A DNA stretch of 64,000 bases. Source: Punctularia strigosozonata HHB-11173 SS5 (taxonomy: Eukaryota > Basidiomycota > Agaricomycetes > Corticiales > Punctulariaceae). Under the pieces are notes generated by a model. That model did no database searches and was not told the origin of the DNA. It worked only from the letters and a program-made list of their open reading frames with translations. The translations under genes and the position numbers were made by a program. Within the stretch, counting starts at the first letter, position 1; every line of letters begins with the position of its first letter. Of this stretch, positions 24,710 through 34,387 are shown piece after piece. The DNA is taken from the NCBI RefSeq assembly GCF_000264995.1, contig NW_006767435.1, positions 124,001-188,000 on the forward strand. The letters run 5' to 3'.

Positions 24710-25679
24710 ACGAAGGTGGTTCGTCTTTTTCGACGCTTCTTGACCCTCTGCCATGTACGCTGACGGCTTCTTTTTTGTGTCTGCCCAGTTCTACTCCATG
24801 CATCGTGTCCTTACCCGCGGACTCTTTTGAACCATAACTTATTCCCTGTATTCTCACCCCCCCAATCCACGCATGGTCCGTTTCTTTTTCTTTTGTTTTT
24901 GCTGGACTAGTTACTACATATCGCTGTCGTTGTCTCTCCCCTCATACCTCTCTCGTCGCATTGTAATTCTATGCTCCAACCGGCTCTCGTCGCAATGTAA
25001 CACCATCCCAGCCTAGACCTCATAAAGTTTGTGTGCATATACTCATCAAGCGGAAGCGCTCTTGTTGCGCTGTCGTCGTCATCGTTTGAGGGGTTGAGGC
25101 GCGGAGTTGACCCGATCTTCTTACGGAAGGAGAGCCAAAAAAGAAGCCAGGGGGGGACGAGATCTAGACAGAAGCCCGGCTTTCAGCAGCTTCTTGCAGA
25201 TCGTGACCTGTAACGAGACCACCTTGCGGTGGACGTCGGAAAGTACGAGCTACATTCACGCTGAGTGGAGAGGTACAGAGGTACGTACGGTAAAGCTAGC
25301 AACTAAATACTGCAAAACCAAAGTGGGGTTGAACTAAAGTAAAACAATCCGCGGAAACATTCCCCGAGAAGCTACTTGGATATATTCCTATACGTTCTTT
25401 TTTTGTCGATGACATGTATCGTCCTGTTCGCCGATAAAACAAAAAGAGGGTTTGACCCGAAGTCCGTTTTTTTTCCTGTCCCGTCCGTCTTGAATGAATG
25501 TGGTATGCGATATGTAAATCTGTCCGTGTCCGATTTGAAGCAAGGAGGGTCTGATGGTTCGTATCGTTTGTTCCAGCGACGACGGATGGTAAAAACTCAA
25601 AGTCCCTGGAAGCGTTTCCGATTTCGTTCGTGGTAGGCGTTTTTCGGTCAGGTTTTGTTATCTTTCGTCGCGCGTGCGT
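24710..25679. other. Intergenic, no gene seen
   Basis: T-rich 3' flank of the GYVSF-family gene, then unassigned sequence up to the 3' end of the minus-strand adaptor gene. Confidence 0.5.
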
Positions 25680-26900
25680 TTATCCGGCGCCGTCCTGTGG
25701 ATCGCCCCAGCTGCGCGAGATCGAGCCGGCGTCTTGATAGCGGATGACGAACTCGCGGTGGACGGGTTGCGGCGTCTTGAGGAGGTCGACGTCGGATTCT
25801 TCTTCCTCTTCCTCTTCCTCTTGTTCTTGTTCTTGTTCTTGCTGTCGCTTCGCGAGCGTCGTCTGCTGTTGAGGCACACGATCGATCGATCATAACAGAG
25901 AGAGCAACATATGCAATGCAATATGAACATCAGAACTTCTATATGCAACAGCGAGAGATGGACAGCAAAGCGGCAAAAAAGAAAAAAAAAAACAGGGTGT
26001 ATGGTGTATGGTTTGTGGTATCGGTGCGCGTTGTGTATTAGGTGGTAGTACCCACATCGTGGTCGTCGTCCGAGTGGTGGTGGTGGTGATTTTGTCCGTC
26101 GTCGTCGTACTCGTGCTCGTGGCTCGCCAACGAATCGATCCGCGAGCTCGCCCGGCTCCCGCCCCGCGACTCTCCCTCCTCCTCCTCCTCCGTGGGCGCC
26201 TCCACCGACACCTGCACGTCCTCCGCGCCCTCGTCGGTGTCCTGCGTCACCCGCCGGCTGCGCGGCCGCCCGCGCGAGAAGGTGAGCACGGACTCGGGCT
26301 CGACGAGGCGCGCGTTGAGCAGCGGCGGCCGGTGCTCGGGCGGCGGGGGGAGGGAGGCGAGGGAGGAGTCGACGGCGCTGAGGGAGAGGGTGGACGGGCT
26401 GGGGGAGGGGAGCGGGGAGCGCGAGGAGGAGGGGTCGAGGGTGTCCGCGAGCGGGTCGGAGGGGCGGAGACGGAAGGGCGCGTGCGCGTTCACGCGGACC
26501 ATCTTTCTGTGGAAAATCCCGGAAAAAGAAGACGTTAGCTGGGATGGGAGGGATAGGATGGGGAAGGTACACGTACCCGCCTTTGGCGCGGACGATGCTG
26601 TCCAGACGCTCTTTGAGCTTTTGGTGGTCGGGCGGTTGGCGCAGGATCGGGCTATGAGGATGGTGCGGTGAGGAATGGGGTCGGGGTCTGAGCGCGCATG
26701 TATGCGCTGATAGGGGACTTACTGGGGAAGCTCATGCGGGTCGTCGAGGAGCCGGGTATGCTCGTCCGGGATCGTCTGTGTTATGTATGTGCATGGGTAT
26801 AAAGCCGAAGAAGGTAGAGAGACGGAGCGATACGCACCGGAGGACTCGGCGAGCGATTGCGGAGGCAGCAGCCAAAGATCTGGCCCAAGAGCCCACTCAT
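25680..26900 (-). CDS. Probable LAMTOR1/Meh1-like lipid-anchored adaptor
   Basis: Minus-strand exons 26900-26838, 26775-26723, 26651-26577 and 26506-26056, with a possible fifth, 25865-25680 (about 275 residues). If the last intron is not removed, the protein ends at 26038 with 219 residues. The N-terminus MSGLLGQIFGCC has a Cys pair fit for palmitoylation. Exon 2 encodes TIPDEHTRLLDDP, like the DERTxLL box of LAMTOR1/Meh1 proteins, which anchor the Ragulator/EGO complex to the lysosome or vacuole. Exons 3-4 encode KLKERLDSIVRAKGGKMVRV, resembling the conserved helix of that family. The rest is Ser/Pro- and Glu-rich. The fifth exon adds QQEQEQEQEEEE and a less simple end, HREFVIRYQDAGSISRSWGD. 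Family assignment rests on short motifs only. Confidence 0.6.
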
Positions 26901-27819
26901 CGCGGTCGCCGCGAGCGACCGGATGATGTCCGGCGAAGACTTGTCGTAGAGCGAGAGTTGTTGGTCGTCAGATACGCGGCGCGCTCCACTTATCGCGCGC
27001 GCGGAGGGAGTAGAGTTTGCGGGAAGAGAGGGAAAGATCCGGGCTGAGGCGTGCGGTATATAAAGTGACTCTAGGCCGGGAGGTGCAGGGAAGATGAGGG
27101 TATAACGCAGCGCTAGGCGCGCTCCGGGACGAGCTGAAGGACGAAGGCAGATGGAACGGGCACGAAAAGCAGCACCGCCCACATGGGGCGCCGATCCGTC
27201 CCAATTTGGAGGTGCCCCTATCGCTGCTGAGGACGGCGCTAACCAGTACCGTCTCGGCTTGTTTTATGCCTCCATACGCTGTGGGATGACCTGCCCGGCG
27301 CGATGCTGTTTCATGCTAATGCTGTGATATGGAGCTATCTGTGAACTCTGCGATTCCTGTGACATGCGCTGCTCCCCTGCTTGGTCGGCACGGACTCGGA
27401 TCCAAGAAGGAAGGAGTTCGAGCCCAGCGCAACTTTACTCGACCTCGGACGCTACGCAGAGCGAGGAAGTACGAGCGGCATGTGAAAGACGCTGTAGGTC
27501 GCGCTCGTTTCCATGTGTTCATGTTCAGGCAGGCGCTCGCTCCGATGCACGCGCTTGAGCTCTATGGGCGTCAGTTGTCTTGTGCGAAAAGAGATGGCAC
27601 AGGCTTCTATCTTCGCAACGAATGACCTCATCGTAGGTATGTACTCGATTAGAAATCCGGTGAGTGCGACCTACTCATTCGATACCAACGCGCTGCCGAG
27701 CTAACTCCGCGTTTCCTGTCGTCGACCTTCAGGCCCGAGACGGAAAATCCAGATATAGTACAAGAAGATATTATGAGGGGATGGGAACGCACCTTTATGA
27801 TGCATCAATGCTCCTTTCA
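26901..27819. other. Intergenic, no gene seen
   Basis: Upstream flank of the adaptor gene and far upstream flank of the first GH30 gene. No supported coding region. Confidence 0.45.
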
Positions 27820-27899
27820 CTATTCCCAACCATGTGCTATGGCTCTGCTCGGGCCGTCAGCGCCCGCGAAGAAGCGTTCCGTCGGATCTGGTGAGCATT
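27820..27899 (+). repeat. Block shared by the upstream regions of both GH30 genes, copy 1
   Basis: About 80 bases (ATGTGCTATGGCTCTGCTCG, then GGGCCGTCAGCGCCCGCGAA) match 30472-30553 and end in a splice-donor-like GTGAGCATT. It lies about 125-200 bases before the GH30 start codon and was evidently duplicated with the gene. Confidence 0.7.
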
Positions 27900-27954
27900 C
27901 AGTACCTCTTCATCTTCGGCTCCATGAATTCACTGTCACCAGCTGCCCAACGCT

Positions 27955-27960
27955 TATAAA
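27955..27960 (+). promoter_or_regulatory. TATA box of the first GH30 gene
   Basis: TATAAA 68 bases before the ATG at 28023; the second GH30 gene has TATATA 70 bases before its ATG. Confidence 0.65.
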
Positions 27961-28022
27961 ATTCCGTCGTCGGCCGCTGAGGATCCCGCTTTCCCTGCTC
28001 CCGATCTGAACGACCTTGCAAA

Positions 28023-30048
28023 ATGCTCGTCAGCACCGCGCTCAACATTGCGCTCCTCCTCGCATCCGCCGCTCTCGGGGCACAGATCACCACGACGACC
28101 CGGCAGACGATTAACGGAATCGGCGCGTCCGGCGCCTGGTGGCCGAACGACCTCGCGCTCTTCCCATCCGAAGTGCGCCAGAACATCTCGCAGCTGCTCT
28201 TGAACCAGACCTCAGGTATGTGGTTGCTCTGATAGGGTATCCTTGATCCGTGTTATGATTGTGACGTGCGTCGACGATTAGGGCTCGGGTTGACGGACTA
28301 CCGCTACAACCTGGGAGGCGGCGGGGTCGGGGTGGGCACGTTCGCAAGGGCGCCCGAGACGCCATATGTTAGGTGCGTTATGCTCGAACCTTTTCGTGTC
28401 TTTTGTACGAGCTGACGGGCTCGCAGCGACGGCGTGTACAATTTCTCGGCGGATCCGCAAGGGACGTTCTTCCTCCGAGAAGCCGCTCGCCAGGGTGTCC
28501 CGCTTATCACGCTCTTCGTGAATAGCGCGGTGGGTGTTGCACAGGCCCGACGAGCTTCGAATAATCCCTGATAAACAAATATTTTCTCTCGCGGGTGTAG
28601 CCGACGACCTTCACCACGAACGGCCAGAATTGCGGCGGCAATCTCATCACGTCGCGTATACCCGAGTACGCCCAGTATCTCGCCGACGTGATCAGCTACT
28701 GGAAGACGCAAGGGGTGGAGATCACCCACGTCTCGCCGATGAAGTACGTAGCACGGAATTTCCTGGAGGTTGTGCGTGTAGGTTCTGACCGTGGATGGAC
28801 GTTGCAGCGAACCCGACAGCACGTTCGGCAGCGGCGATCCCAACACGCTCTGCGGGCAGGAGGGCATGGAGGTCACGCCGGCCCAGCGCGCCGAGGTGGT
28901 CACCACCCTCGCCGCGGCGTTGAAGGATGCCGGCTTATCCACGAGGGTGATCGCGGACGAGTCGTCGTCGACGGGTCAGCGCGGATCACACCATCGTCGA
29001 CAGCCATGTGAAGCTCACGCGAAGTGTATTTTTCAGGCAACTTCGAGAACGACGCTCCCGTCTGGCTCGGCTCGTCGGGCGTAGGCGAGGCGCTCGCCGG
29101 CATCGCGCACCACCAGTATGGGTTCGCGAGCGGGCCGACGCAGCAGGCCATGGCGGAGCTCGGACGCAATCTGAGCGGCGGCGTGTCCACGTGGTTCACG
29201 GAGATATGCTGTCAGTCAAGTCCGCTACACCGGGGTTCGGAACCGGTCTCATGCAGTATACCGTGTATGCCGATGCAGGTTACGTGCAAGTGGACAGCAG
29301 CGAGGCGGACGATCCGCTGGCGACGCTCACGTACGGCGGCCAGTACGACCCGACGATGGTCAGCGCCCTCCGGATGGCGAACTTGATCTTCCAGTCTTTC
29401 ACGTTCGCGGAAGACGAGCACTGGTACTCATGCTCCTTTGCATCGACAGAAAGTCATGAACTGAGCTTTCTCTCGCAGGGATTGGTGGACGGCGCTCTCA
29501 AGCGAACTCGGCTCGTGCTCACCCTCCAGTGACGCCTCTTGCGTCAACGCCGTCAACCCGGACGGGTGGGACGATGGTCAATGCCCAGAGCTCCGACGTT
29601 ATATCATGTTAAGAAAGACTGATGATGATCCTCTGCAGGCCTCCTCTACTACGACCCGAACTACGCCTCGACAGGCTTCTACGGTCTCGGCGTCTCGAAG
29701 CGCTACTCCGTCCTGCGCCACTTCACCAAGGCCGCGCCCGTCGGCGCCGTCCGGCGGAACGTGTCCCTCTCCGCATCCGAGTCCGCGTGGCTCGTCCTCG
29801 CGTTCGACACCGACCCGGCCTGCGCGCCGTTCGCGACCTGCAGCGCGGCGCCGTTCTCCGTCGTCGCGGCGAACGCGCAGGGGGGCGCGGCGACGCTGAC
29901 GTTGACGTCCGCGTTGAGCCAGCCGACGGCGGCGTTCAGGACGAGTCCGACGGAGGATTGGGCGGAGGTGGCTGCGCCGACCTTGGCGGCAGATGGGTCG
30001 CTCGTGATCGAGGCGCCTGGGCTGAGCGTGTATACCCTCTTCTTCTAG
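28023..30048 (+). CDS. Secreted GH30 glycoside hydrolase (endo-beta-1,6-galactanase type)
   Basis: Nine exons: 28023-28215, 28282-28372, 28427-28529, 28601-28743, 28808-28974, 29037-29210, 29279-29423, 29479-29576 and 29639-30048, giving 507 residues. A signal peptide (ALNIALLLASAALGA) opens the protein. The barrel shows INGIGASGAWWPNDL, NLGGGGVGVG, PLITLFVNSAP, then SPMNEPD with the acid/base Glu near residue 178, and WFTEIC with the nucleophile Glu near residue 288. YDPTMVSALRMANLI and DWWTAL follow. A C-terminal beta-rich segment ends in IEAPGLSVYTLFF. These are GH30 hallmarks, closest in style to subfamily 5 enzymes that cut beta-1,6-galactan side chains of arabinogalactan (family knowledge; substrate inferred). 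Secreted, probably for plant-polymer breakdown. Confidence 0.9.
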
Positions 30049-30471
30049 GATGTCGGGCTAGAGGTTTGCGTGCTTTTGCGATCATACATGTACTCGTCAA
30101 GCTTGGAGAAATGAATGTCGTTTGCGCCTGCGGCCACAGCGAGACTGACTGGCACGAAGGGCATCCTCAACGTCGAGATAACGATGACGTCATCACCTCT
30201 ACAATATCAATAATCCCGATCAGAAGCTGGTTGCACAAGTTCAATACGTGCGCTTATCCTCCTTATCTACCCTCTCCGCCACGCCGAACTCACTCCGTGT
30301 TCCGCATAGATTCTGGGTCGTATTGCGAAGGCGTGCCCTCGCCGACCAACCCTCACATCAGGGCCCCAGACAAATACGGCCAGGGCTGCGCGGCCACGGA
30401 GGCACTTCCTGCCTCCTTCCTGCCCACTCTGCGCCATGAGGATGTACCTATCCGAAGCGTTCATGACCCTC

Positions 30472-30553
30472 CCGCTGTTCTTCAACATGTGCTATGCGCT
30501 GCTCGGGCCGCTGTCGTCCGCGCAGAAGCACTTCGAGGAGAATGGTGAGTATT
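30472..30553 (+). repeat. Block shared by the upstream regions of both GH30 genes, copy 2
   Basis: Counterpart of 27820-27899. In this copy the block is open in one frame from an ATG near 30439 (LPLFFNMCYALLGPLSSAQK) and runs into a donor-like GTGAGTATT at 30545. It may be a captured exon fragment or a conserved upstream element. Confidence 0.65.
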
Positions 30554-30608
30554 TAGTCCCTCCTTCATCTTCGGTTCCGTGATAGAAGCGTCGGCCTATG
30601 CTGCGTCT

Positions 30609-30614
30609 TATATA
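30609..30614 (+). promoter_or_regulatory. TATA box of the second GH30 gene
   Basis: TATATA 70 bases upstream of the ATG at 30679, matching the position in the first copy. Confidence 0.6.
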
Positions 30615-30678
30615 GACCCCTCCCCGAGCTGGCATATGGCGTCGAACATATCGCGTTCCTCGCTGTCTCGACAACATT

Positions 30679-32455
30679 ATGCTCGTCAGTAATGTGCTGA
30701 GAGGTTTGTTACCTCTAGTTTCAGCTGTTCAAGGGGCCAGAATCACGACTACGGCCCGGCAAACAATCAATGGTATCGGAGCTTCGGGTGCCTGGTGGCC
30801 GATTGACATCGCACTGTTCCCTCCTGAAGTACGACAGAATATCTCCGAATTGCTATTGAACCAAAAGTCAGGTATTTGTGCCAGTGTGCTCACATCGGTC
30901 TTTGATGTCCTGAAGGCGCATTGGCAGGCCTTGGTCTGACGGACTACAGGTACAACCTTGGAGGCGGAGGTGTTGGCGTCGGCACATTTTCGAGGACGCC
31001 GGAGACGCCATACATAAGGTTCAAATTTCTCGAATGTTTACCCTGGTTCCTCGTGTTGAATCATGCTACAGTGATGGTGTATACAACTTCTCTGCGGACC
31101 CTCAAGGGACGTTTTTCCTGAGAGAAGCGGCTCGCCACGGTGTCCCGCTCATCACCCTCTTCGTGAACAGCGCTGTAAGCTCCCTTTTCCCCACACAACG
31201 GCCCCATCATTGCTCACTACTGCCTGTGCAGCCGACTACGTTCACTACTAACGGCCAAAATTGCGGAGGGACGCTCATCACGGAACGTATACCCGAATAT
31301 GCTCAATACCTCGCCGACGTGATCAGCTACTGGAAGTCGCAGGGGGTGGAGATCACCCACGTTTCTCCCATGAAGTATGTGCAAAGATAGTGTCTGATCC
31401 CCGTCGTTCTGACGTAGTTGAAAGCGAACCGGACAACAACTTCGATGATGGCGACCCCAGCACACTATGCGGACAAGAAGGCATGGAAGTCACTCCGGAC
31501 CAGCGCGCCGAAGTGGTCACGACCCTTGCGAAGGCGCTCAAACATGCGGGTCTCTCTACCAAAGTCATCGCGGATGAGTCTTCTTCGACCGGTACGCAAT
31601 GCTACGTGCAACGGAATCGTTTCCCCTGACACGCCATTCACCAGGCACCTTCAACAGTGATGCACCGATCTGGATTTCGTCGTCGGTGGGCGAGGTCCTT
31701 GGTGGTATTGCACACCATCAGTACGGATTCGCAAGTGGGCCCACCCAGGAGACTATGGCTAGCCTTGGGCGTAACCTGAGCGGCGGCACGCCGACGTGGT
31801 TCACGGAAATCTGCTGTCAGTTATCAACCAGCCAGATTGTACACCATATACCAATGCTCACATGGGCATGACAGGTTACAAGGAGGTTGACAGCAGTCAG
31901 GCGGAGGACCCGCTTGCGGTCGTCGGGTGGGGAGAGCAATATGACCCAACGATGGTCAGCGCCCTAAGGATGGCGAATTTAATCTATCAATCCTTTACTT
32001 ACGCGGAAGACGAACATTGGTGAGTTCTGCGAACGGTCACGGAAAGCACGTGTAGACCACTCTTTCAGGGATTGGTGGACGGCCCTTTCAAGCGGCTACG
32101 GGTCCTGCACGCCTTCCAGCAACTCATCCTGCGTCAACTCCGTACAGTCAGATGGCTGGGACGACGGTGAGACCACGGGCCGATGTCGGTTTCGGAAACT
32201 CATAGAATTTTCATAGGCATCATCTATTACGACCCCGATTACAGTACGACCGGGTTTTACGGAGTGAGCCTCACGAAGCGTTACTCCGTCCTGCGCCACT
32301 TCACGAAGGCGGCGCCGGTCGGTGCCGTCCGACGAAATGTCACCGAGACGGAGGCAAACTGGCTCGTCCTCGCGTTCGAAACCGGTCCGTCGGCAACGCC
32401 GTTCAGCAATAGCAAGGCGCCGCTGTTCTCGATAGTCGCAGCGAACGCTCAGTGA
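30679..32455 (+). CDS. Tandem GH30 paralog, shortened by an in-frame stop
   Basis: Exons 30679-30871, 30928-31018, 31072-31174, 31232-31374, 31425-31591, 31645-31815, 31875-32019, 32069-32166 and 32217-32455. Exons 1-5, 7 and 8 have the same length as in the neighbour; exon 6 is one codon shorter. Both catalytic Glu motifs (MNEPD, FTEIC) are present. A TGA at 32453-32455, right after SIVAANAQ, ends the protein at 449 residues. The same frame stays open for 58 more codons (RLSQPKKAFRSSPTEDW, then EAPEMSIYTIFF) and stops at 32632. The loss is a recent single change affecting only the C-terminal beta-sandwich, which in GH30 packs on the barrel, so activity is doubtful but not excluded. The 3' end converges on elp6. 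Confidence 0.85.
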
Positions 32456-32690
32456 AACGCATCGAGCACGGTCCTATCCGGAGGAGGAGGATTCCGCCTC
32501 AGTCAGCCGAAGAAGGCATTCAGGAGTAGCCCTACGGAGGATTGGGTGGAGGTGGAGGCGCCGAAGCTCGTAGGAGGAGGGTCTCTGGTGATTGAAGCGC
32601 CGGAGATGAGCATATACACCATCTTTTTCTAGAAAGTGAAACGTACATCTCTGGGATCTTCCAGTGTCGGGGATAATAGAGCTACATCGG

Positions 32691-33575
32691 TTACAGTACA
32701 CCAGTGCTTGTCCCCTTGTCGAAGAAGGTTGCTCCCGAGTCGGTTAGACGATATTGAGTGGCCGTCAGCCGCGAGATGAGCTTGACAGACGACGTCGGAG
32801 GGCACGACACTCCGGCGTGTATAGCGATCTGGTGAAAGATGGCTGAGTGCTCGTCAAGACGCTTCGTGAGGATGGTGAACTAGCGTACCTCCCCGGACAC
32901 GGTGCCGCTGCGACCACTTGAGAGTGGCCTCACGTCAACGTGGTAGGCGGAAATTTGCAGCAGTTGACGGAAAAGGTCGTCAGGCTCTCCAGGGGTGGTG
33001 ACATGATATCGGATTACGAGACCGGCGTTTTCCTGCACAATCAGGTTAACAACATGCAACAGGAGAGCCCTATGGAGGACGCACCTGCCGGCATAAGGCA
33101 GTCAAAGCGCGGATAAACCGTGCGATCTCCACGTAAGGGAACCCAATCCATTCCATGACCGCGATGTCATCGACAATGATCAAAGATGGTTTTCCGACGG
33201 CGGATGGTGATTCGAGACCACGTTTAATGTCGTTGAATAGGGGTCGGAGAGACGCGTTCGGCTTGGTGTAACTGAGTAAATCGATATTAACCAATGACCT
33301 CGCGTCAAGATGCTGGTTCAAGTTAACATTATACAATGACTGGTCAGAAATAGTGCAGGGACAAGATGATGATTCACTCGCACAGTTTTCGCGCCGACGT
33401 GTGTCCATCGACTCGCATCGTCCGAGGTCGTGACAAGTATGCATGTCGACTCTGTTCCGGATTTCTTCAAGTGGTACGCGACAAGCCTATGGAGGATGAA
33501 ATCGGCAGGTGACGGCAATTCGTCCGTTATCAATAGGAGTTGTCCAGGATGGTTGAGTTCATCAACGGGAAACAT
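32691..33575 (-). CDS. ELP6: Elongator complex subunit ELP6
   Basis: Minus-strand exons 33575-33384, 33339-33085, 33032-32889 and 32828-32691; all GT-AG joins keep frame and give 242 residues. Recognisable Elp6 features: MFPVDELNHPGQLLLITDE at the start, NLNQHLDARSLVNIDLLS, PSLIIVDDIAVMEWIGFP with the Asp-Asp that replaces a Walker B site, RFIRALTALCRQ, SAYHVDVRPLSSGRSG-TVSGE and the C-terminal TATQYRLTDSGATFF. Elp6 is a RecA-like, ATP-site-poor member of the Elp4-5-6 ring of Elongator, needed for wobble-uridine modification of tRNA. The gene ends only 58 bases from the old stop of the GH30 paralog, a tight convergent pair. Confidence 0.85.
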
Positions 33576-33659
33576 GGTGCTCCGGATGAAGAGAGCGCGA
33601 GCACGCGGCAACGCGTTGACACCTCTCGATTGCTCTGCTCTCTTGTCTATTGTACTTCT

Positions 33660-34237
33660 TCATTCTATCCTGCTGCTGTTCGAAGCTATATTTCTACAGG
33701 AGCTATCATGGATGACCTGAAAATCTCCAGCTGGTGCTTTTTCTCCTACCAACCTCCCCCGAGCTGACAGAAATATCTGCGGGTAGGGATCATTGAACGC
33801 GTCTCGTACTTTTGTTGCCACATCAATTATATCTGCAGTACCGTATATGAGGCACTCATCCTCGGTATCGTCATGCCCGGGGCTCGGAGCTGATTTGCCC
33901 ACTTGCGTCTCTGACGGTCCATGATGCTACATGCTTCTACTTGCGTCTCCGACGGTCCACGATGCCTACATGCTTCTCCGACACTGTGTGGCAGGACACC
34001 TACCGTCAACGAAGTGTGTGAAACATGACGACTGTGTGGCTTTGAACGTTGACATGATTGCTGGTAACTTACTCTAGGTAGCACCGGCCGAGACGCATGG
34101 CAAGTACATGCGAAGCCATTCTTTCTGCGCAAATATTGCGATGACAGTCTGACGGAGATTTGGTGGGTATCTGTAGCTCGATCTTTTTCTTGCCACTCCA
34201 TCCCGTTGCCCTCAATCACTCGATGCACGTTGGACAT
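33660..34237 (-). CDS. Uncharacterised possible small gene, divergent from the kinase
   Basis: Two overlapping minus-strand frames, 34237-33827 (MSNVHRVIEGNGMEWQEKDR...) and 33902-33660 (EDECLIYGTADIIDVATKVR), look gene-like and could be exons of one small protein. I recognise no family and cannot fix the splice sites. It lies head to head with the FHA kinase, about 150 bases apart, so a shared promoter is possible. The internal 38-base tandem repeat at 33901-33977 falls inside the first frame. It may not be a gene. Confidence 0.3.
33901..33977. repeat. Two-copy tandem repeat of 38-39 bases
   Basis: ACTTGCGTCTCTGACGGTCC at 33901 recurs with one change at 33939. The two units (33901-33938 and 33939-33977) differ by two substitutions and one extra base. 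Confidence 0.85.
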
Positions 34238-34387
34238 AGCCGGTGGCGTCAGTTAACGATGTCGGCGTGCCATTTCTGAAAAAAAAAGCCACACCGGTCA
34301 TCCCTGGCCATCTTCTGTCCCGTGGCCACCGTACTTTCGTTTAAATCGGGATGCACAGTTCACGGCTGTGGAGGTGTACGCGACGAA

